A DNA stretch of 64,000 nucleotides, taken from the NCBI RefSeq assembly GCF_001584335.1, contig NZ_LSBB01000002.1:1-64000 (forward strand), given 5' to 3'. The stretch comes from Bacillus atrophaeus (GTDB lineage: Bacteria; Bacillota; Bacilli; Bacillales; Bacillaceae). Below are positions 9,871-19,490 of the stretch, piece after piece (position 1 is the stretch's first letter; each line of letters opens with the position of its first letter). The notes under the pieces were generated by a model, which was not told the origin of the DNA, made no database searches, and worked only from the letters and a program-made list of their open reading frames with translations. Both the position numbers and the translations under genes were made by a program.

Positions 9871-9915
9871 ATACTAGTTTACATTTTATTATGCCCCTTT
9901 TTATTATACTAACTT
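9871..9915. promoter_or_regulatory. Repeat pair in hxlR-hxlA control region, candidate HxlR sites
   Basis: ATACTAGTTT (9871-9880) and ATACTAACTT (9906-9915) are near-identical direct repeats 35 bp apart between the divergent genes. A further AAGT-n-ACTT repeat lies around 9973-10002. HxlR is known to bind direct repeats upstream of hxlAB, but assigning it to these sites is inference. Confidence 0.35.
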
Positions 9916-10061
9916 GAAGATGGCACAGAAAGAAATCAGTTCGGCCCATCCGGCCTTCCACAGTATCCTGCAAGTAACTATTTGACTTTAAAGTGCCTAC
10001 TTCCCAACCGTTAGACCGCTCTATAGAATGTAAGATACATCTTGATGAGGAGTGGATTTTA

Positions 10062-10694
10062 ATGGAACTGCAATTAGCATTGGACCTTGTGAATATTCCG
10101 GAAGCAATTCAATTAGTCAAAGAAGTGGAACAATATATCGACGTTGTTGAAATCGGAACTCCCGTTGTCATTAACGAAGGCCTCCGAGCCGTTAAAGAAA
10201 TGAAAGAAGCGTTTCCGAATCTGAAAGTGCTGGCCGATCTTAAAATTATGGACGCTGGCGGCTACGAAATCATGAAAGCTTCAGAAGCAGGAGCCGATAT
10301 CATCACTGTTCTCGGCGCAACAGACGATGCCACAATCAAAGGCGCTGTAGAAGAAGCAAAAAAACAGCAGAAGAAAATCTTAGTTGATATGATCAACGTG
10401 AAAGATATTGAAACACGCGCAAAAGAGATTGACGCACTTGGCGTTGATTACATCTGCGTGCACACAGGATATGACCTTCAGGCGGAAGGCAAAAACTCAT
10501 TTGAAGAATTAACAACGATCAAACATGCCGTACAAAACGCAAAAACAGCAATTGCCGGCGGAATCAAACTTGAAACATTGCCTGAGGTTATCAAACAAAA
10601 ACCTGACCTCGTGATCGTTGGCGGCGGAATTACAGGTGCCGAAAATAAAGCATCTGCCGCATCGAAAATGAAACAGCTCATCACTCAAGGATAA
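10062..10694 (+). CDS. hxlA: 3-hexulose-6-phosphate synthase
   Basis: A 210-aa TIM-barrel enzyme that condenses formaldehyde with ribulose 5-phosphate to give 3-hexulose 6-phosphate, the first step of formaldehyde detoxification by the ribulose monophosphate route. It belongs to the OMP decarboxylase/HPS family: MELQLALD start, VLADLKIMDAG (metal and phosphate site), ILVDMINVKD and AGGIKLETLPEV. The open frame extends further upstream, but the ATG at 10062 preceded by GAGGAGTGG fits the family start. It forms an operon with hxlB, 6 nt downstream. Confidence 0.96.
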   Translation: MELQLALDLVNIPEAIQLVKEVEQYIDVVEIGTPVVINEGLRAVKEMKEAFPNLKVLADLKIMDAGGYEIMKASEAGADIITVLGATDDATIKGAVEEAKKQQKKILVDMINVKDIETRAKEIDALGVDYICVHTGYDLQAEGKNSFEELTTIKHAVQNAKTAIAGGIKLETLPEVIKQKPDLVIVGGGITGAENKASAASKMKQLITQG

Positions 10695-10700
10695 GGCTTA

Positions 10701-11258
10701 ATGAAAACGACTGAATACTTAACGAAAATTTTGAATGAGCTAAACCGCTCAGCCTCATTCATAGCCGATGACGAAGCGGATAAGCTTGCCGATCATATTC
10801 TTTCGTCCAATCAGATCTTCACAGCAGGAGCGGGAAGGTCCGGCTTAATGGCCAAATCCTTTGCTATGAGAATGATGCACTTGGGCCTTAACGCGTACAT
10901 CGTAGGCGAGACATTAACCCCGCCGCTTCACGATGGAGATCTCGTGATTATCGGCTCGGGTTCAGGTGAAACAAAAAGTCTGATCCACACAGCAGAAAAA
11001 GCAAGAAGTTTAAAAGCCGTTATCGCTGCTTTAACGATTAATCCGGAATCAAGCATCGGCAGCCAATCTGACTTGATCATCAAAATGCCGGGCTCGCCAA
11101 AAGACAAATCCGAAGGTGACTATAAAACGATTCAGCCGATGGGTTCTTTATTTGAACAAACGCTGCTGCTGTTCTATGATGCAGTTATTTTAAAGATCAT
11201 GGAGAAAAAGGGCCTGAACTCCCAAACGATGTTCACAAAACACGCAAATCTCGAATAG
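10701..11258 (+). CDS. hxlB: 6-phospho-3-hexuloisomerase
   Basis: A 185-aa SIS-domain sugar-phosphate isomerase that converts 3-hexulose 6-phosphate to fructose 6-phosphate and so feeds fixed formaldehyde into glycolysis. Motifs: AGAGRSGLMAKSFAMRMMHL, then IIGSGSGETKSLIHTAEKA, then PMGSLFEQTLLLFYDAVIL near the C-terminus. It sits six bases after hxlA and is probably translated from a weak AAGGATAAGG site within the hxlA end. A strong terminator follows. Confidence 0.96.
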   Translation: MKTTEYLTKILNELNRSASFIADDEADKLADHILSSNQIFTAGAGRSGLMAKSFAMRMMHLGLNAYIVGETLTPPLHDGDLVIIGSGSGETKSLIHTAEKARSLKAVIAALTINPESSIGSQSDLIIKMPGSPKDKSEGDYKTIQPMGSLFEQTLLLFYDAVILKIMEKKGLNSQTMFTKHANLE

Positions 11259-11268
11259 CAACGCTGCT

Positions 11269-11299
11269 GCCGGCCATTTATTGATGAGCCGGCTTTTTT
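11269..11299 (+). terminator. hxlAB terminator
   Basis: GCCGGC stem arms around a 13-nt loop, followed by TTTTTTG, 11 bases after the hxlB stop. Confidence 0.9.
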
Positions 11300-11386
11300 G
11301 TATTCTCTCTCTTCCTCTAATAAAACTTTTAACCTTAACACCCGATAAGTAATAAGACCCAAAAAACATTAACATTAGGAGGAATC

Positions 11387-13090
11387 ATGTTGAAGAAGAA
11401 CATGAAATTTAAGCTTGGAACCAAGATATTATGCATGGTTCTTACAATTATTCTTTTATTTTCAGTATCAGTCGGAACTGTCATTATCAAAGACATAACG
11501 AACAGTCTGAAAAAAATGGCTACCGAAAAGGCAAAAGGGGATCTTGCTTTAAGCAGCCGCTATATTGATGATGTCATCACCGGTGATTGGAACATCAAAC
11601 ATAATGAACTGTACAAAGGAGACACACCCATTAACAATAATGAAAAAATCGTTGATATGCTCGGTGAAAAAACCGGTGATACCATTACTATTTTTAAAGA
11701 AGATACAAGAGTCGCCACAAATGTTATAAAAGACGGAGAAAGGGCTGTCGGCACTCAGGCTTCTCCAGAGGTCACTGATGCCGTGCTGAAAGGCGGACGG
11801 GAGTTTTATGGTGAAGCAAATGTTGCAGGCTCTGTCTATCAAACGGCGTATCAGCCTTTAAAAGATAAAGACGGTGCAATCATCGGTATGCTTTACACCG
11901 GTGCCAACCAAAACATACTGACGTCACTTACCCAATCATTGTTCACCCAATTCGCAATTGTACTCACGGCAGCCATTATCTTATCTATTATTCTCGTCCT
12001 GTTGTTTACAAAAAGAATCAACAAACGGCTGAATGCTCTCAAGGGCGCTTTTGAAGGAGCCGAAAACGGCGATTTTACAATAGAGATAACGGACAGATCC
12101 AGTGATGAATTAGCAGATTTAAGTGTTTGCTATAATAATATGAGAAAGACTTTAAGCAAAACCATTCAAACCGTGCAGCAATCAGCCGTGCAGCTTGCAT
12201 CATCTTCCCAGCAGCTTGCAGCAGGAGCCGAAGAAACGAACCAAGCGTCAGAAAAAATCACAGAAGCAGTCCAGCACATTGCCAATACTTCTGATTTTCA
12301 AATGACAAAAGTAGTGAACAGTGAAAAATCGCTGGAACACGCCGTGGAGGACATTCAATACATTACTGAGAAGGCATTGTCTATTGCCGAACAAGGACAG
12401 TATGCCCAAGAAAAGGCGGAAGTTGGCGGAAAAGAGATTGCTGATACTCAGAATCAAATGGATACAATTCATCATTCTATACAAAAAAGCGGCGAGATGA
12501 TTAAGCGGCTTGATGATCACTCTAAACAAATAGGACAAATTTTGTCTGTTATCACCCAAATTGCCGATCAAACAAATCTTCTTGCATTAAATGCAGCCAT
12601 TGAAGCTGCCAGAGCAGGAGAACACGGGAAAGGTTTTGCAGTTGTTGCTGATGAAGTGCGTAAACTCGCAGAAGAATCACAACGTTCAACTGGCCAAATC
12701 TCTGAATTAATCACAGAAATTCAAAGCGACATGAACCAGTCAGCGTTATCAATTGAAACCGTAAAAACTGAAGCAATTGAGGGTGTCAGCATGATTCAGC
12801 GCACCGGAGAAGTATTTAAAGAAATTGTCTCTGCAACAAAAGAGATCAGCGTTGGCATTTCGGGGCTTTCATCCGCGACACAAAATATTTCAGCCAGCAC
12901 TCAAGAAATCGCAGCTTCCTTTACAGAAAATACAGCTGCTATCAAAGAATCAACTGAGAATTCCCAGCAGGCTGCGGCTCTTACAGAGGAGCAATTTGCC
13001 GCCATGCAGGAAATTACCGCCGCATCAGATACGCTTTCTGACCTGGCCGGCGAGCTTAACGCCATAATAAATGAGTTTAAGATCGATTAG
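11387..13090 (+). CDS. tlpC: Methyl-accepting chemotaxis protein TlpC
   Basis: A 567-aa transmembrane chemoreceptor. A first membrane segment lies at about residues 14-34, an extracellular single-Cache-like sensor at about 40-180 (contains [20 protein letters not shown]), a second membrane segment at about 187-208 ([19 protein letters not shown]), then HAMP and a long coiled-coil signalling domain. The kinase-contact hairpin tip is clear near 387-420 ([20 protein letters not shown]). Position between hxlB and nucA is as in B. subtilis. The ATG follows AGGAGGAATC. The ligand is unknown. I see no clear terminator after it. Confidence 0.93.
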   Translation: MLKKNMKFKLGTKILCMVLTIILLFSVSVGTVIIKDITNSLKKMATEKAKGDLALSSRYIDDVITGDWNIKHNELYKGDTPINNNEKIVDMLGEKTGDTITIFKEDTRVATNVIKDGERAVGTQASPEVTDAVLKGGREFYGEANVAGSVYQTAYQPLKDKDGAIIGMLYTGANQNILTSLTQSLFTQFAIVLTAAIILSIILVLLFTKRINKRLNALKGAFEGAENGDFTIEITDRSSDELADLSVCYNNMRKTLSKTIQTVQQSAVQLASSSQQLAAGAEETNQASEKITEAVQHIANTSDFQMTKVVNSEKSLEHAVEDIQYITEKALSIAEQGQYAQEKAEVGGKEIADTQNQMDTIHHSIQKSGEMIKRLDDHSKQIGQILSVITQIADQTNLLALNAAIEAARAGEHGKGFAVVADEVRKLAEESQRSTGQISELITEIQSDMNQSALSIETVKTEAIEGVSMIQRTGEVFKEIVSATKEISVGISGLSSATQNISASTQEIAASFTENTAAIKESTENSQQAAALTEEQFAAMQEITAASDTLSDLAGELNAIINEFKID

Positions 13091-13193
13091 CAACAGAAAA
13101 TTTTGCGGATTCCCGAGTTCCATAACTCCTAAAATATCATTATTGAGTCCTATCTCTTTTTAAAAAAGTATTTCACTAGGCAAAATGATAACT

Positions 13194-13250
13194 TTTCGTT
13201 AATTAAATAGCTGCAAAACGCAAAATTCAAACCTTTACAGCCAAAGGCTT
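13194..13250 (+). promoter_or_regulatory. AT-rich region upstream of nucA, possible ComK box
   Basis: ComK boxes are paired AAAAn5TTTT motifs. Around 13180-13235 there are CAAAATGATAACTTTT and, two turns on, GCAAAACGCAAAATTC, an imperfect pair. nucA is known to be ComK-dependent in B. subtilis. The match here is weak. Confidence 0.3.
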
Positions 13251-13310
13251 TTGCTTTATTCTGTGAACAGTTTTTTAAAACCGCCGGACTAGAGGAGGTG
13301 ATAATCGCGA

Positions 13311-13748
13311 ATGGACTTATTGAAATCATTGCTGCTCATATTGGTGATCATTGCTGCCGCCATTGCCGGGCTGGTTAAAGGCGATTTTTTCTCAGAAAAT
13401 CAAAAGGCGTCTGAAGACAAAGAGTATGACGAAACGATTTCTTTCCCATCAGATCGTTATCCTGAAACTGCGAAACATATTCAAGATGCGATCAATGAAG
13501 GTGAGTCAGATGTGTGCACAATTGACAGGGACGGGGCTGAAGCACGACGAGAACAATCTTTAAAAGATGTGGCAGTCAAAACAGGTTACGATCGGGACGA
13601 ATGGCCGATGGCAATGTGTAAAGAAGGCGGAGAAGGTGCGTCTGTGGAGTATATCGCCCCGTCGGACAATCGCGGGGCTGGCTCATGGGTCGGTCATCAG
13701 CTCACTGATTATCCAGATGGAACGAAAGTGTTATTTACCATTCAATAA
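13311..13748 (+). CDS. nucA: Competence DNA-entry nuclease NucA
   Basis: A 145-aa membrane-anchored DNase that cleaves double-stranded DNA on the cell surface during competence. An N-terminal membrane anchor ([20 protein letters not shown]) is followed by the NucA/NucB nuclease fold, with [13 protein letters not shown] and [14 protein letters not shown] carrying the metal-site acidic residues, then [13 protein letters not shown]. The start follows an unusually complete site, AGGAGGTGAT. It is followed 18 bases later by nin, its inhibitor. Confidence 0.95.
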   Translation: MDLLKSLLLILVIIAAAIAGLVKGDFFSENQKASEDKEYDETISFPSDRYPETAKHIQDAINEGESDVCTIDRDGAEARREQSLKDVAVKTGYDRDEWPMAMCKEGGEGASVEYIAPSDNRGAGSWVGHQLTDYPDGTKVLFTIQ

Positions 13749-13766
13749 GGCAGGAGGAAGATAACA

Positions 13767-14165
13767 TTGACAAATTCATGGAAACCGCAAGAGCTCTTTA
13801 TCTCATATCATCAATTTACCATTTTTCAAAAGAATTCAAAGCCGCCTATAATAGATTGGACGGATGAAGCGATTGAAAAAGGATATGCAGAGGCGGACGG
13901 AGCCGTTTCATTCGAAGCGCAGAGAAACTCCAAAGTGTTTATTATCTTGCGTCTCAACAGCTCAGACATAGTTGAATCCTATGAAAAAAAAGCAACTGTT
14001 CCTTTTCATGTCTCAGGGGACGGGATAAATATAGAAAGTGTCATGTCAAAGAGGCTGTCATTTGATTTGCCGAAAGGTCAATACGTCTTCACTTGCTATA
14101 CCGTTCCCGCTGAAGCGTCAGACCTGCATGCAGATACATATATTATTGACGCTGCTGCACAATAA
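13767..14165 (+). CDS. nin: Nuclease inhibitor Nin (ComJ-type)
   Basis: A 132-aa cytoplasmic protein that, by family knowledge, binds and inhibits NucA. It begins with TTG after AGGAGG at 9 nt. It contains FISYHQFTIFQ near the N-terminus and ends with a beta-rich region (FDLPKGQYVFTCYTVPAEAS). No catalytic motif is visible, as expected for an inhibitor. It is co-transcribed with nucA and shares the hairpin at 14171-14196 with convergent bglC. Confidence 0.93.
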   Translation: MTNSWKPQELFISYHQFTIFQKNSKPPIIDWTDEAIEKGYAEADGAVSFEAQRNSKVFIILRLNSSDIVESYEKKATVPFHVSGDGINIESVMSKRLSFDLPKGQYVFTCYTVPAEASDLHADTYIIDAAAQ

Positions 14166-14196
14166 AAAAATCCCTGAGAGGACTTTCTCTCAGGGA
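14164..14196 (-). terminator. bglC terminator, also between nin and bglC
   Basis: TCCCTGAGAG and CTCTCAGGGA arms flank GACTTT. A seven-U run follows on the minus strand. On the plus strand there is no T-run, so it mainly serves bglC. Confidence 0.85.
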
Positions 14197-14201
14197 CATC
14201 T

Positions 14202-15677
<1,476 letters not shown>

Positions 15678-15697
15678 TTATGAAACGCGTTTCATAA
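15678..15697. promoter_or_regulatory. 20-bp perfect palindrome upstream of bglC
   Basis: TTATGAAACGCGTTTCATAA lies between the bglC start and the upstream ATPase stop. It resembles a CcpA cre site (TGAAA...TTTCA) but the centre is CGCG rather than GCGC, so it may belong to another regulator. Confidence 0.6.
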
Positions 15698-15707
15698 CAA
15701 ATGGATG

Positions 15708-16427
15708 TTATTCACGAAATAGTTCATCCAGCATCCTATCTCTATGTTGGAGGAAATATTTTGTCAGCTGTACATGCTCGGTCTGTTCATATTCTGTTTT
15801 ATGAATTCTGTTATCATCAAAACTTAATATTTCAGCATCAGGATAGCCAAGGAGAATCGGTGAGTGTGTCGCGATGATCATTTGCACATTTTTCTCTTTC
15901 ATCAATTGATGTATCACTCTTAAAAAAACAAGCTGGCGCGCGGGAGAAAGCGCTGCTTCCGGCTCATCAAGAAGATAGATCGCTTTCCCGGTAAAACGGT
16001 TTTGAAACAGCGACATGAAAGATTCTCCGTGAGATTGCATATGCAGCGGCTTTCCGCCAAATGATTTGTAAGCACCTCTGTCCATCTCGTCAAGATGCAA
16101 GGACAGCTGATAAAAAGACTCTGCTCTTAAGAAAAAACCATTGGTTACTTTTGGAAGCCAAGATAAACGTATGTAATCACCTAAGTGAGATTCGGACGCC
16201 TTAACATCATAGAAATTGTTCCTGTTTCCTCCCGCAGTATTGAATTCACATTTATCAGCAATCGCTTCCAGCAATGTTGATTTGCCGGAGCCGTTCTCAC
16301 CCACAAAAAAAGTCACATTCTTCGTAAATGTAAGTTCATGCAAATGTTTAACTATCGGGATAGAAAAAGGATACTTTTGAAAGGAAGAAACCTTATCTCG
16401 CAGAAGTGTTACCTTTTTTAAAAACAT
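15708..16427 (-). CDS. ABC/AAA-type P-loop ATPase (COG3910-like)
   Basis: A 239-aa soluble ATPase with Walker A GENGSGKSTLLEAIA near residue 40, a Q/signature-type segment in the middle, Walker B AIYLLDEPEAALSP near 150 and an H-loop (MIIATHSPILLG). This is the single-domain predicted ATPase family, related to RecF/OLD-type ATPases, of unknown function. It has no transmembrane partner of ABC type. The start is set at the ATG preceded by GGAGAGGTG; the frame is open 19 codons further. It is the last gene of a minus-strand set with a small membrane protein and a MarR regulator. I do not recall this set between yckD and bglC in B. subtilis 168. Confidence 0.8.
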   Translation of the reverse strand: MFLKKVTLLRDKVSSFQKYPFSIPIVKHLHELTFTKNVTFFVGENGSGKSTLLEAIADKCEFNTAGGNRNNFYDVKASESHLGDYIRLSWLPKVTNGFFLRAESFYQLSLHLDEMDRGAYKSFGGKPLHMQSHGESFMSLFQNRFTGKAIYLLDEPEAALSPARQLVFLRVIHQLMKEKNVQMIIATHSPILLGYPDAEILSFDDNRIHKTEYEQTEHVQLTKYFLQHRDRMLDELFRE

Positions 16428-16511
16428 GACATTCACCTCTCCATTTTTAATTGAAAAAATATTTGAATACCGCTTGCTGCACAAGTAAAAAAACGGCCCA
16501 TCCCACTATAT

Positions 16512-16787
16512 TTAAACATACAGATGAAAAGATTGGCATAGATGCTCAAGCAAAAGCGCCAAAGTCACTAATAAACAAATAGTCGCCGGCAATCCAAAAA
16601 GAACACCTAACGCAAACCGGCTTAGGGTTTCTGTTTCTTCTCCTTGTACTCTCATCCAAAACAAACTCAATAGACTGAGTAACGGTAAAGCGGCGATCAT
16701 TCCTCCTATGGCCGGGTATTTCTTTGAAATTCCTGAAATCAGCCCGATCAGAAGCGCTGAGACGAGTATTTTACTTACAGCTGCCAT
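16512..16787 (-). CDS. Small membrane protein, DUF3147-like
   Basis: A 91-aa protein with about three hydrophobic segments (residues 4-20, 26-43 and 60-82) and a GLISGISKKYPAIGGMIAAL loop. The family guess (DUF3147) is from general appearance. The start ATG lies within the last codons of the MarR gene (13-base overlap), so translation is probably coupled. It could be a small transporter regulated by the neighbouring MarR protein. Confidence 0.65.
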   Translation of the reverse strand: MAAVSKILVSALLIGLISGISKKYPAIGGMIAALPLLSLLSLFWMRVQGEETETLSRFALGVLFGLPATICLLVTLALLLEHLCQSFHLYV

Positions 16788-17200
16788 TGTTTCGCTTCTT
16801 TGCTTAAAATATAAAAGGCTTTTTCAATCAGTTCTCTCTCTGACACACTGATCCGCTCCAGCATGCTTTTTAACTTTTCTTTATCGAGCTGTGTATTCCG
16901 CTCCAGAACAAGTCGCCCCTTTTCCGTTAAGGCAACAAAAACTTTCCGTTCGTCATGCTCACTTCGATATTTGGCTGCCAATCCCTTTTGAATTAAACGT
17001 TTTGTATGCTCAGATGCCGTATTATGGGAGACAGACAAGCAATCCGCTAAGTCGCCTATTGTCGATTCGCTATTCTTGTCAATGTACTGTAATAAACGTA
17101 CTGCTTGGTGAGATATATTGTCTTCGTGCTTGTAATGCAATGAATAATATATGTCCGTCCATTGAAGATTCAACTGATTTACTGACTGATCTATATCCAT
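16775..17200 (-). CDS. MarR-family transcriptional regulator
   Basis: A 141-aa winged-helix protein: the recognition region is STIGDLADCLSVSHNTASEH and the wing has YRSEHDERKVFVALTEKG. A GTG three codons upstream is too close to GGAGAG; the ATG at 17200 has 8-nt spacing. Two operator-like inverted repeats at 17221-17255 lie 20-55 bp upstream, so autorepression is likely. It overlaps the following membrane-protein gene. The ligand is unknown. Confidence 0.88.
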   Translation of the reverse strand: MDIDQSVNQLNLQWTDIYYSLHYKHEDNISHQAVRLLQYIDKNSESTIGDLADCLSVSHNTASEHTKRLIQKGLAAKYRSEHDERKVFVALTEKGRLVLERNTQLDKEKLKSMLERISVSERELIEKAFYILSKEAKQWQL

Positions 17201-17220
17201 CAGATCCACTCTCCTTTATT

Positions 17221-17255
17221 TATATCTTAACATAAGATATATTCTTAAAATAAGA
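17221..17255. promoter_or_regulatory. Tandem MarR-type operators
   Basis: TATATCTTA-ACA-TAAGATATA is a perfect 9-bp inverted repeat (17221-17241). A second copy of the core, TCTTA-AAA-TAAGA, lies at 17243-17255. The centres are 18 bp apart. They overlap the probable promoter of the MarR gene. Confidence 0.7.
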
Positions 17256-17267
17256 TATAAATTAAAT

Positions 17268-17294
17268 AAAAAAACATCCAATTCACATTGGATG
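17268..17294 (-). terminator. yckD terminator
   Basis: CATCCAAT and ATTGGATG arms with a TCAC loop, followed by seven U on the minus strand, about 10 bases after the yckD stop. Confidence 0.88.
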
Positions 17295-17303
17295 CTTCGA
17301 GGC

Positions 17304-17633
17304 TTAATGTCTTTTTTCGATTTGATGAGGGTGGAGCTTTGGGACGAAACCGTTTTGTTTCTTCATTTCATAATGTTTTTCTATATGGGTTTTGATGTGT
17401 TCGCCTTTTTCTTTAGCCAGCACGCCATACTCCACATATTTCGAAATGACGTTTTTGCGTTTTTCTAATATGTCTGTTTCGAGTTCTTCAATTTCTTTCT
17501 TTTGCTGTTCTGTCAGTGAGGCACTTTGCGGCACTTGGGGCTGCTGTTTTTCAGCTGCTTGTGCTGGGCCTGCCAGAGACATTGCCGCTGCAGCAATCAG
17601 TAAAGCGATCAGATTAACTTTGATTGTTTTCAT
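17304..17633 (-). CDS. yckD: Secreted DUF2680-type protein YckD
   Basis: A 109-aa exported protein of unknown function. It has an N-terminal signal peptide (KVNLIALLIAAAAMSLAGPAQA, cleavage probably AQA-AE). The mature part is charged and helical (LTEQQKKEIEELETDILEKR), with the pattern KRKNVISKYVEYGVLAKEKG typical of DUF2680. AGGAGG precedes the ATG. It lies downstream of yckC, from which it is separated by a terminator. Confidence 0.85.
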   Translation of the reverse strand: MKTIKVNLIALLIAAAAMSLAGPAQAAEKQQPQVPQSASLTEQQKKEIEELETDILEKRKNVISKYVEYGVLAKEKGEHIKTHIEKHYEMKKQNGFVPKLHPHQIEKRH

Positions 17634-17701
17634 CCAGTTTATTCCTCCTGCCTTATTTTTTCATATGTTTTGTTATAAATCAGTTTTTATGCATTTCCAA
17701 T

Positions 17702-17729
17702 AAAAAAGAGCGAATCATCATTCGCTCTT
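17702..17729 (-). terminator. yckC terminator overlapping its stop codon
   Basis: AAGAGCGAAT and ATTCGCTCTT arms with loop CATC, followed by a run of six U on the minus strand. The upper arm includes the last yckC codons. Confidence 0.85.
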
Positions 17730-18173
17730 AATACTCTGTTCGTCCATATTCATTTCTGTTTCACCGGGTTCGGTATACGTGACGTAGGTTCCTGCCACAA
17801 AATCATGGATGGATCGTTTATCTTCTCTAAGACCGACCATGAAGGCGCTGACAATGGCTGCAATTCCAAACGTCAATGTATAAATAATGCCGCCGACTAT
17901 TACTCTTAGCACCATTGCCAATATGCCGACTTGAGAGCCGTCTTTTTTCACAATCCTAATTCCGCAGATTTTTTTACCGACAACATAACCATTCCACAAT
18001 ACCGGCAGTAAAATCGAGTAGACTGCCATAATGACACTGATAAAGGTGCTTTCATCCGGATCTTTTCCTGTTAACAGCCAAAAGATAAGCAAAATGGGTA
18101 ATGATATAATCAAATAGTCTAATAACGATGCTCCCAGCCTGATCCAAAATCCAGCCGGTTTGTAATTATTCAT
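17718..18173 (-). CDS. yckC: RDD-family membrane protein YckC
   Basis: A 151-aa integral membrane protein. The RDD domain starts at residue 6 (PAGFWIRLGASLLDYLIISL) and there are about four membrane segments, with KICGIRIVKKDGSQ between the middle ones and LREDKRSIHDFVAGTYV near the end. Function is unknown; some RDD proteins act as sodium/proton antiporters. GAGGGGA precedes the ATG. It is only 12 bases after the alcohol dehydrogenase stop, so the two are probably co-transcribed. Confidence 0.88.
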   Translation of the reverse strand: MNNYKPAGFWIRLGASLLDYLIISLPILLIFWLLTGKDPDESTFISVIMAVYSILLPVLWNGYVVGKKICGIRIVKKDGSQVGILAMVLRVIVGGIIYTLTFGIAAIVSAFMVGLREDKRSIHDFVAGTYVTYTEPGETEMNMDEQSIKSE

Positions 18174-18185
18174 GCTATCCCCTCA

Positions 18186-19322
18186 CTATGGTTTCAGTAT
18201 GACTTTAATGTTTCCATCTTCCTTCTTGTCAAATATATCATATGCCAGCGGTGCTTCGGCAAGACTCATTTTATGCGTGATAATGTCAGTCGGATCAATT
18301 TCCTTTTTTTCAACCATTTGATACAGCATCGGCATTAAATGAATGACCGGAGCCTGGCCCATTTTTAAGGACACGTTACGTGTAAAGAGGTCCCCGATCG
18401 GAAAGCCGTCTGCTTGTGAAATGTAGGCTCCTGTCAGATGGACCGTACCGAATTTTTTCACTGCCTCTGATGCAGTGAGAATCGGGCTGATCGTTCCGAA
18501 CTGATTCGGTTTTTCATTGGCTTTTTCCTTCGGAAGCGGCGTGCCGTCCATACCGACGCAATCAATGACGACGTGCGCCCCGCCATGCGTCTCCTGATGA
18601 AGCAATTGTCCGATTTCATCATGTTCGGTAAAGTTAAACGTTTCTGCACCGTTTGTCCGTTTTGCATGCTCGAGACGATGAGGGACCTGATCAACGGCAA
18701 TGACCCGCTTCGCACCCTTCATCCAAGCGAATTTTTGTGCCATCAATCCAATCGGACCCGCCCCCAGGATCACGACAGTATCGCCTTTTTTTACACCGCT
18801 ATGCTCCACACTCCAAAAGGCTGTCGGCATGACATCTGATAATAATAACACCTGTTCATCTTCAAGCTCACTGTCAGCAGGAACGATGAAGGAAGAAAAG
18901 TCGGCGTAAGGAACCCGAAGGTATTCGGCTTGGCCGCCCGGGAAATTGCCGTTAAATTCAGAGAAACCAAATAACCCGCCGGCATCGGTATGGGGGTTAG
19001 GATTAGACTCATCACATTGGCTCTCCATTTGGTGCTTACAGTAGAAGCATTCGCCGCACCCGATATTAAAAGGGATCACCACGCGGTCGCCTTTTTTTAG
19101 CTTTTTCACTTCGCTCCCGACTTCCTCCACAATTCCCATTGGTTCATGGCCGACAATATAATCCGGCTGTGCAGGAATTCCATTTTTATATAAATGAAGG
19201 TCAGATCCGCAAATGCCGGTTGCCGTGATTTTCACGATTACGTCCTGGGCATGCTGAATTCGGGGATCTGCGACTTCTTTTACTTCCATGTGTTCTTTTC
19301 CTTGGTAAGTCAGTGCTTTCAT
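18186..19322 (-). CDS. Zinc-dependent alcohol/formaldehyde dehydrogenase (AdhB-like)
   Basis: A 378-aa medium-chain dehydrogenase. The catalytic zinc site is seen in CGSDLHLYK and GHEPMGIVEEVG, the structural zinc cysteines in CGECFYCKHQMESQC, and the NAD site in VILGAGPIGLMAQ. Length and C-terminal insertion (HLTGAYISQADGFPIGDLF) fit the glutathione-independent formaldehyde dehydrogenase subgroup and B. subtilis AdhB. It oxidises a small alcohol or aldehyde; the substrate is not shown by sequence. GGAG precedes the ATG at 9 nt. I do not remember this gene between yckB and yckC in strain 168, so it may have been gained or moved. Confidence 0.85.
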   Translation of the reverse strand: MKALTYQGKEHMEVKEVADPRIQHAQDVIVKITATGICGSDLHLYKNGIPAQPDYIVGHEPMGIVEEVGSEVKKLKKGDRVVIPFNIGCGECFYCKHQMESQCDESNPNPHTDAGGLFGFSEFNGNFPGGQAEYLRVPYADFSSFIVPADSELEDEQVLLLSDVMPTAFWSVEHSGVKKGDTVVILGAGPIGLMAQKFAWMKGAKRVIAVDQVPHRLEHAKRTNGAETFNFTEHDEIGQLLHQETHGGAHVVIDCVGMDGTPLPKEKANEKPNQFGTISPILTASEAVKKFGTVHLTGAYISQADGFPIGDLFTRNVSLKMGQAPVIHLMPMLYQMVEKKEIDPTDIITHKMSLAEAPLAYDIFDKKEDGNIKVILKP

Positions 19323-19490
19323 TTTTGGACAGCTCCTTTTTCTTCACTCCTTCCCTTCGCGTTTTCTCTTAAACTCTTCAAAACCCATTTGTCTACACAA
19401 TTCGTACTTTTTGAAAACAGAATTTAAACGTTGCCACCCTGTATGTTCAATGCTATCTTTTTAGTTGATTACAGATTGGAGGAATGAAAG

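Noticed and set aside
15678-15697. Standard CcpA cre site before bglC
   Set aside because: The arms fit, but the central CGCG replaces the required GCGC-type centre, so I kept it only as an unassigned palindrome.
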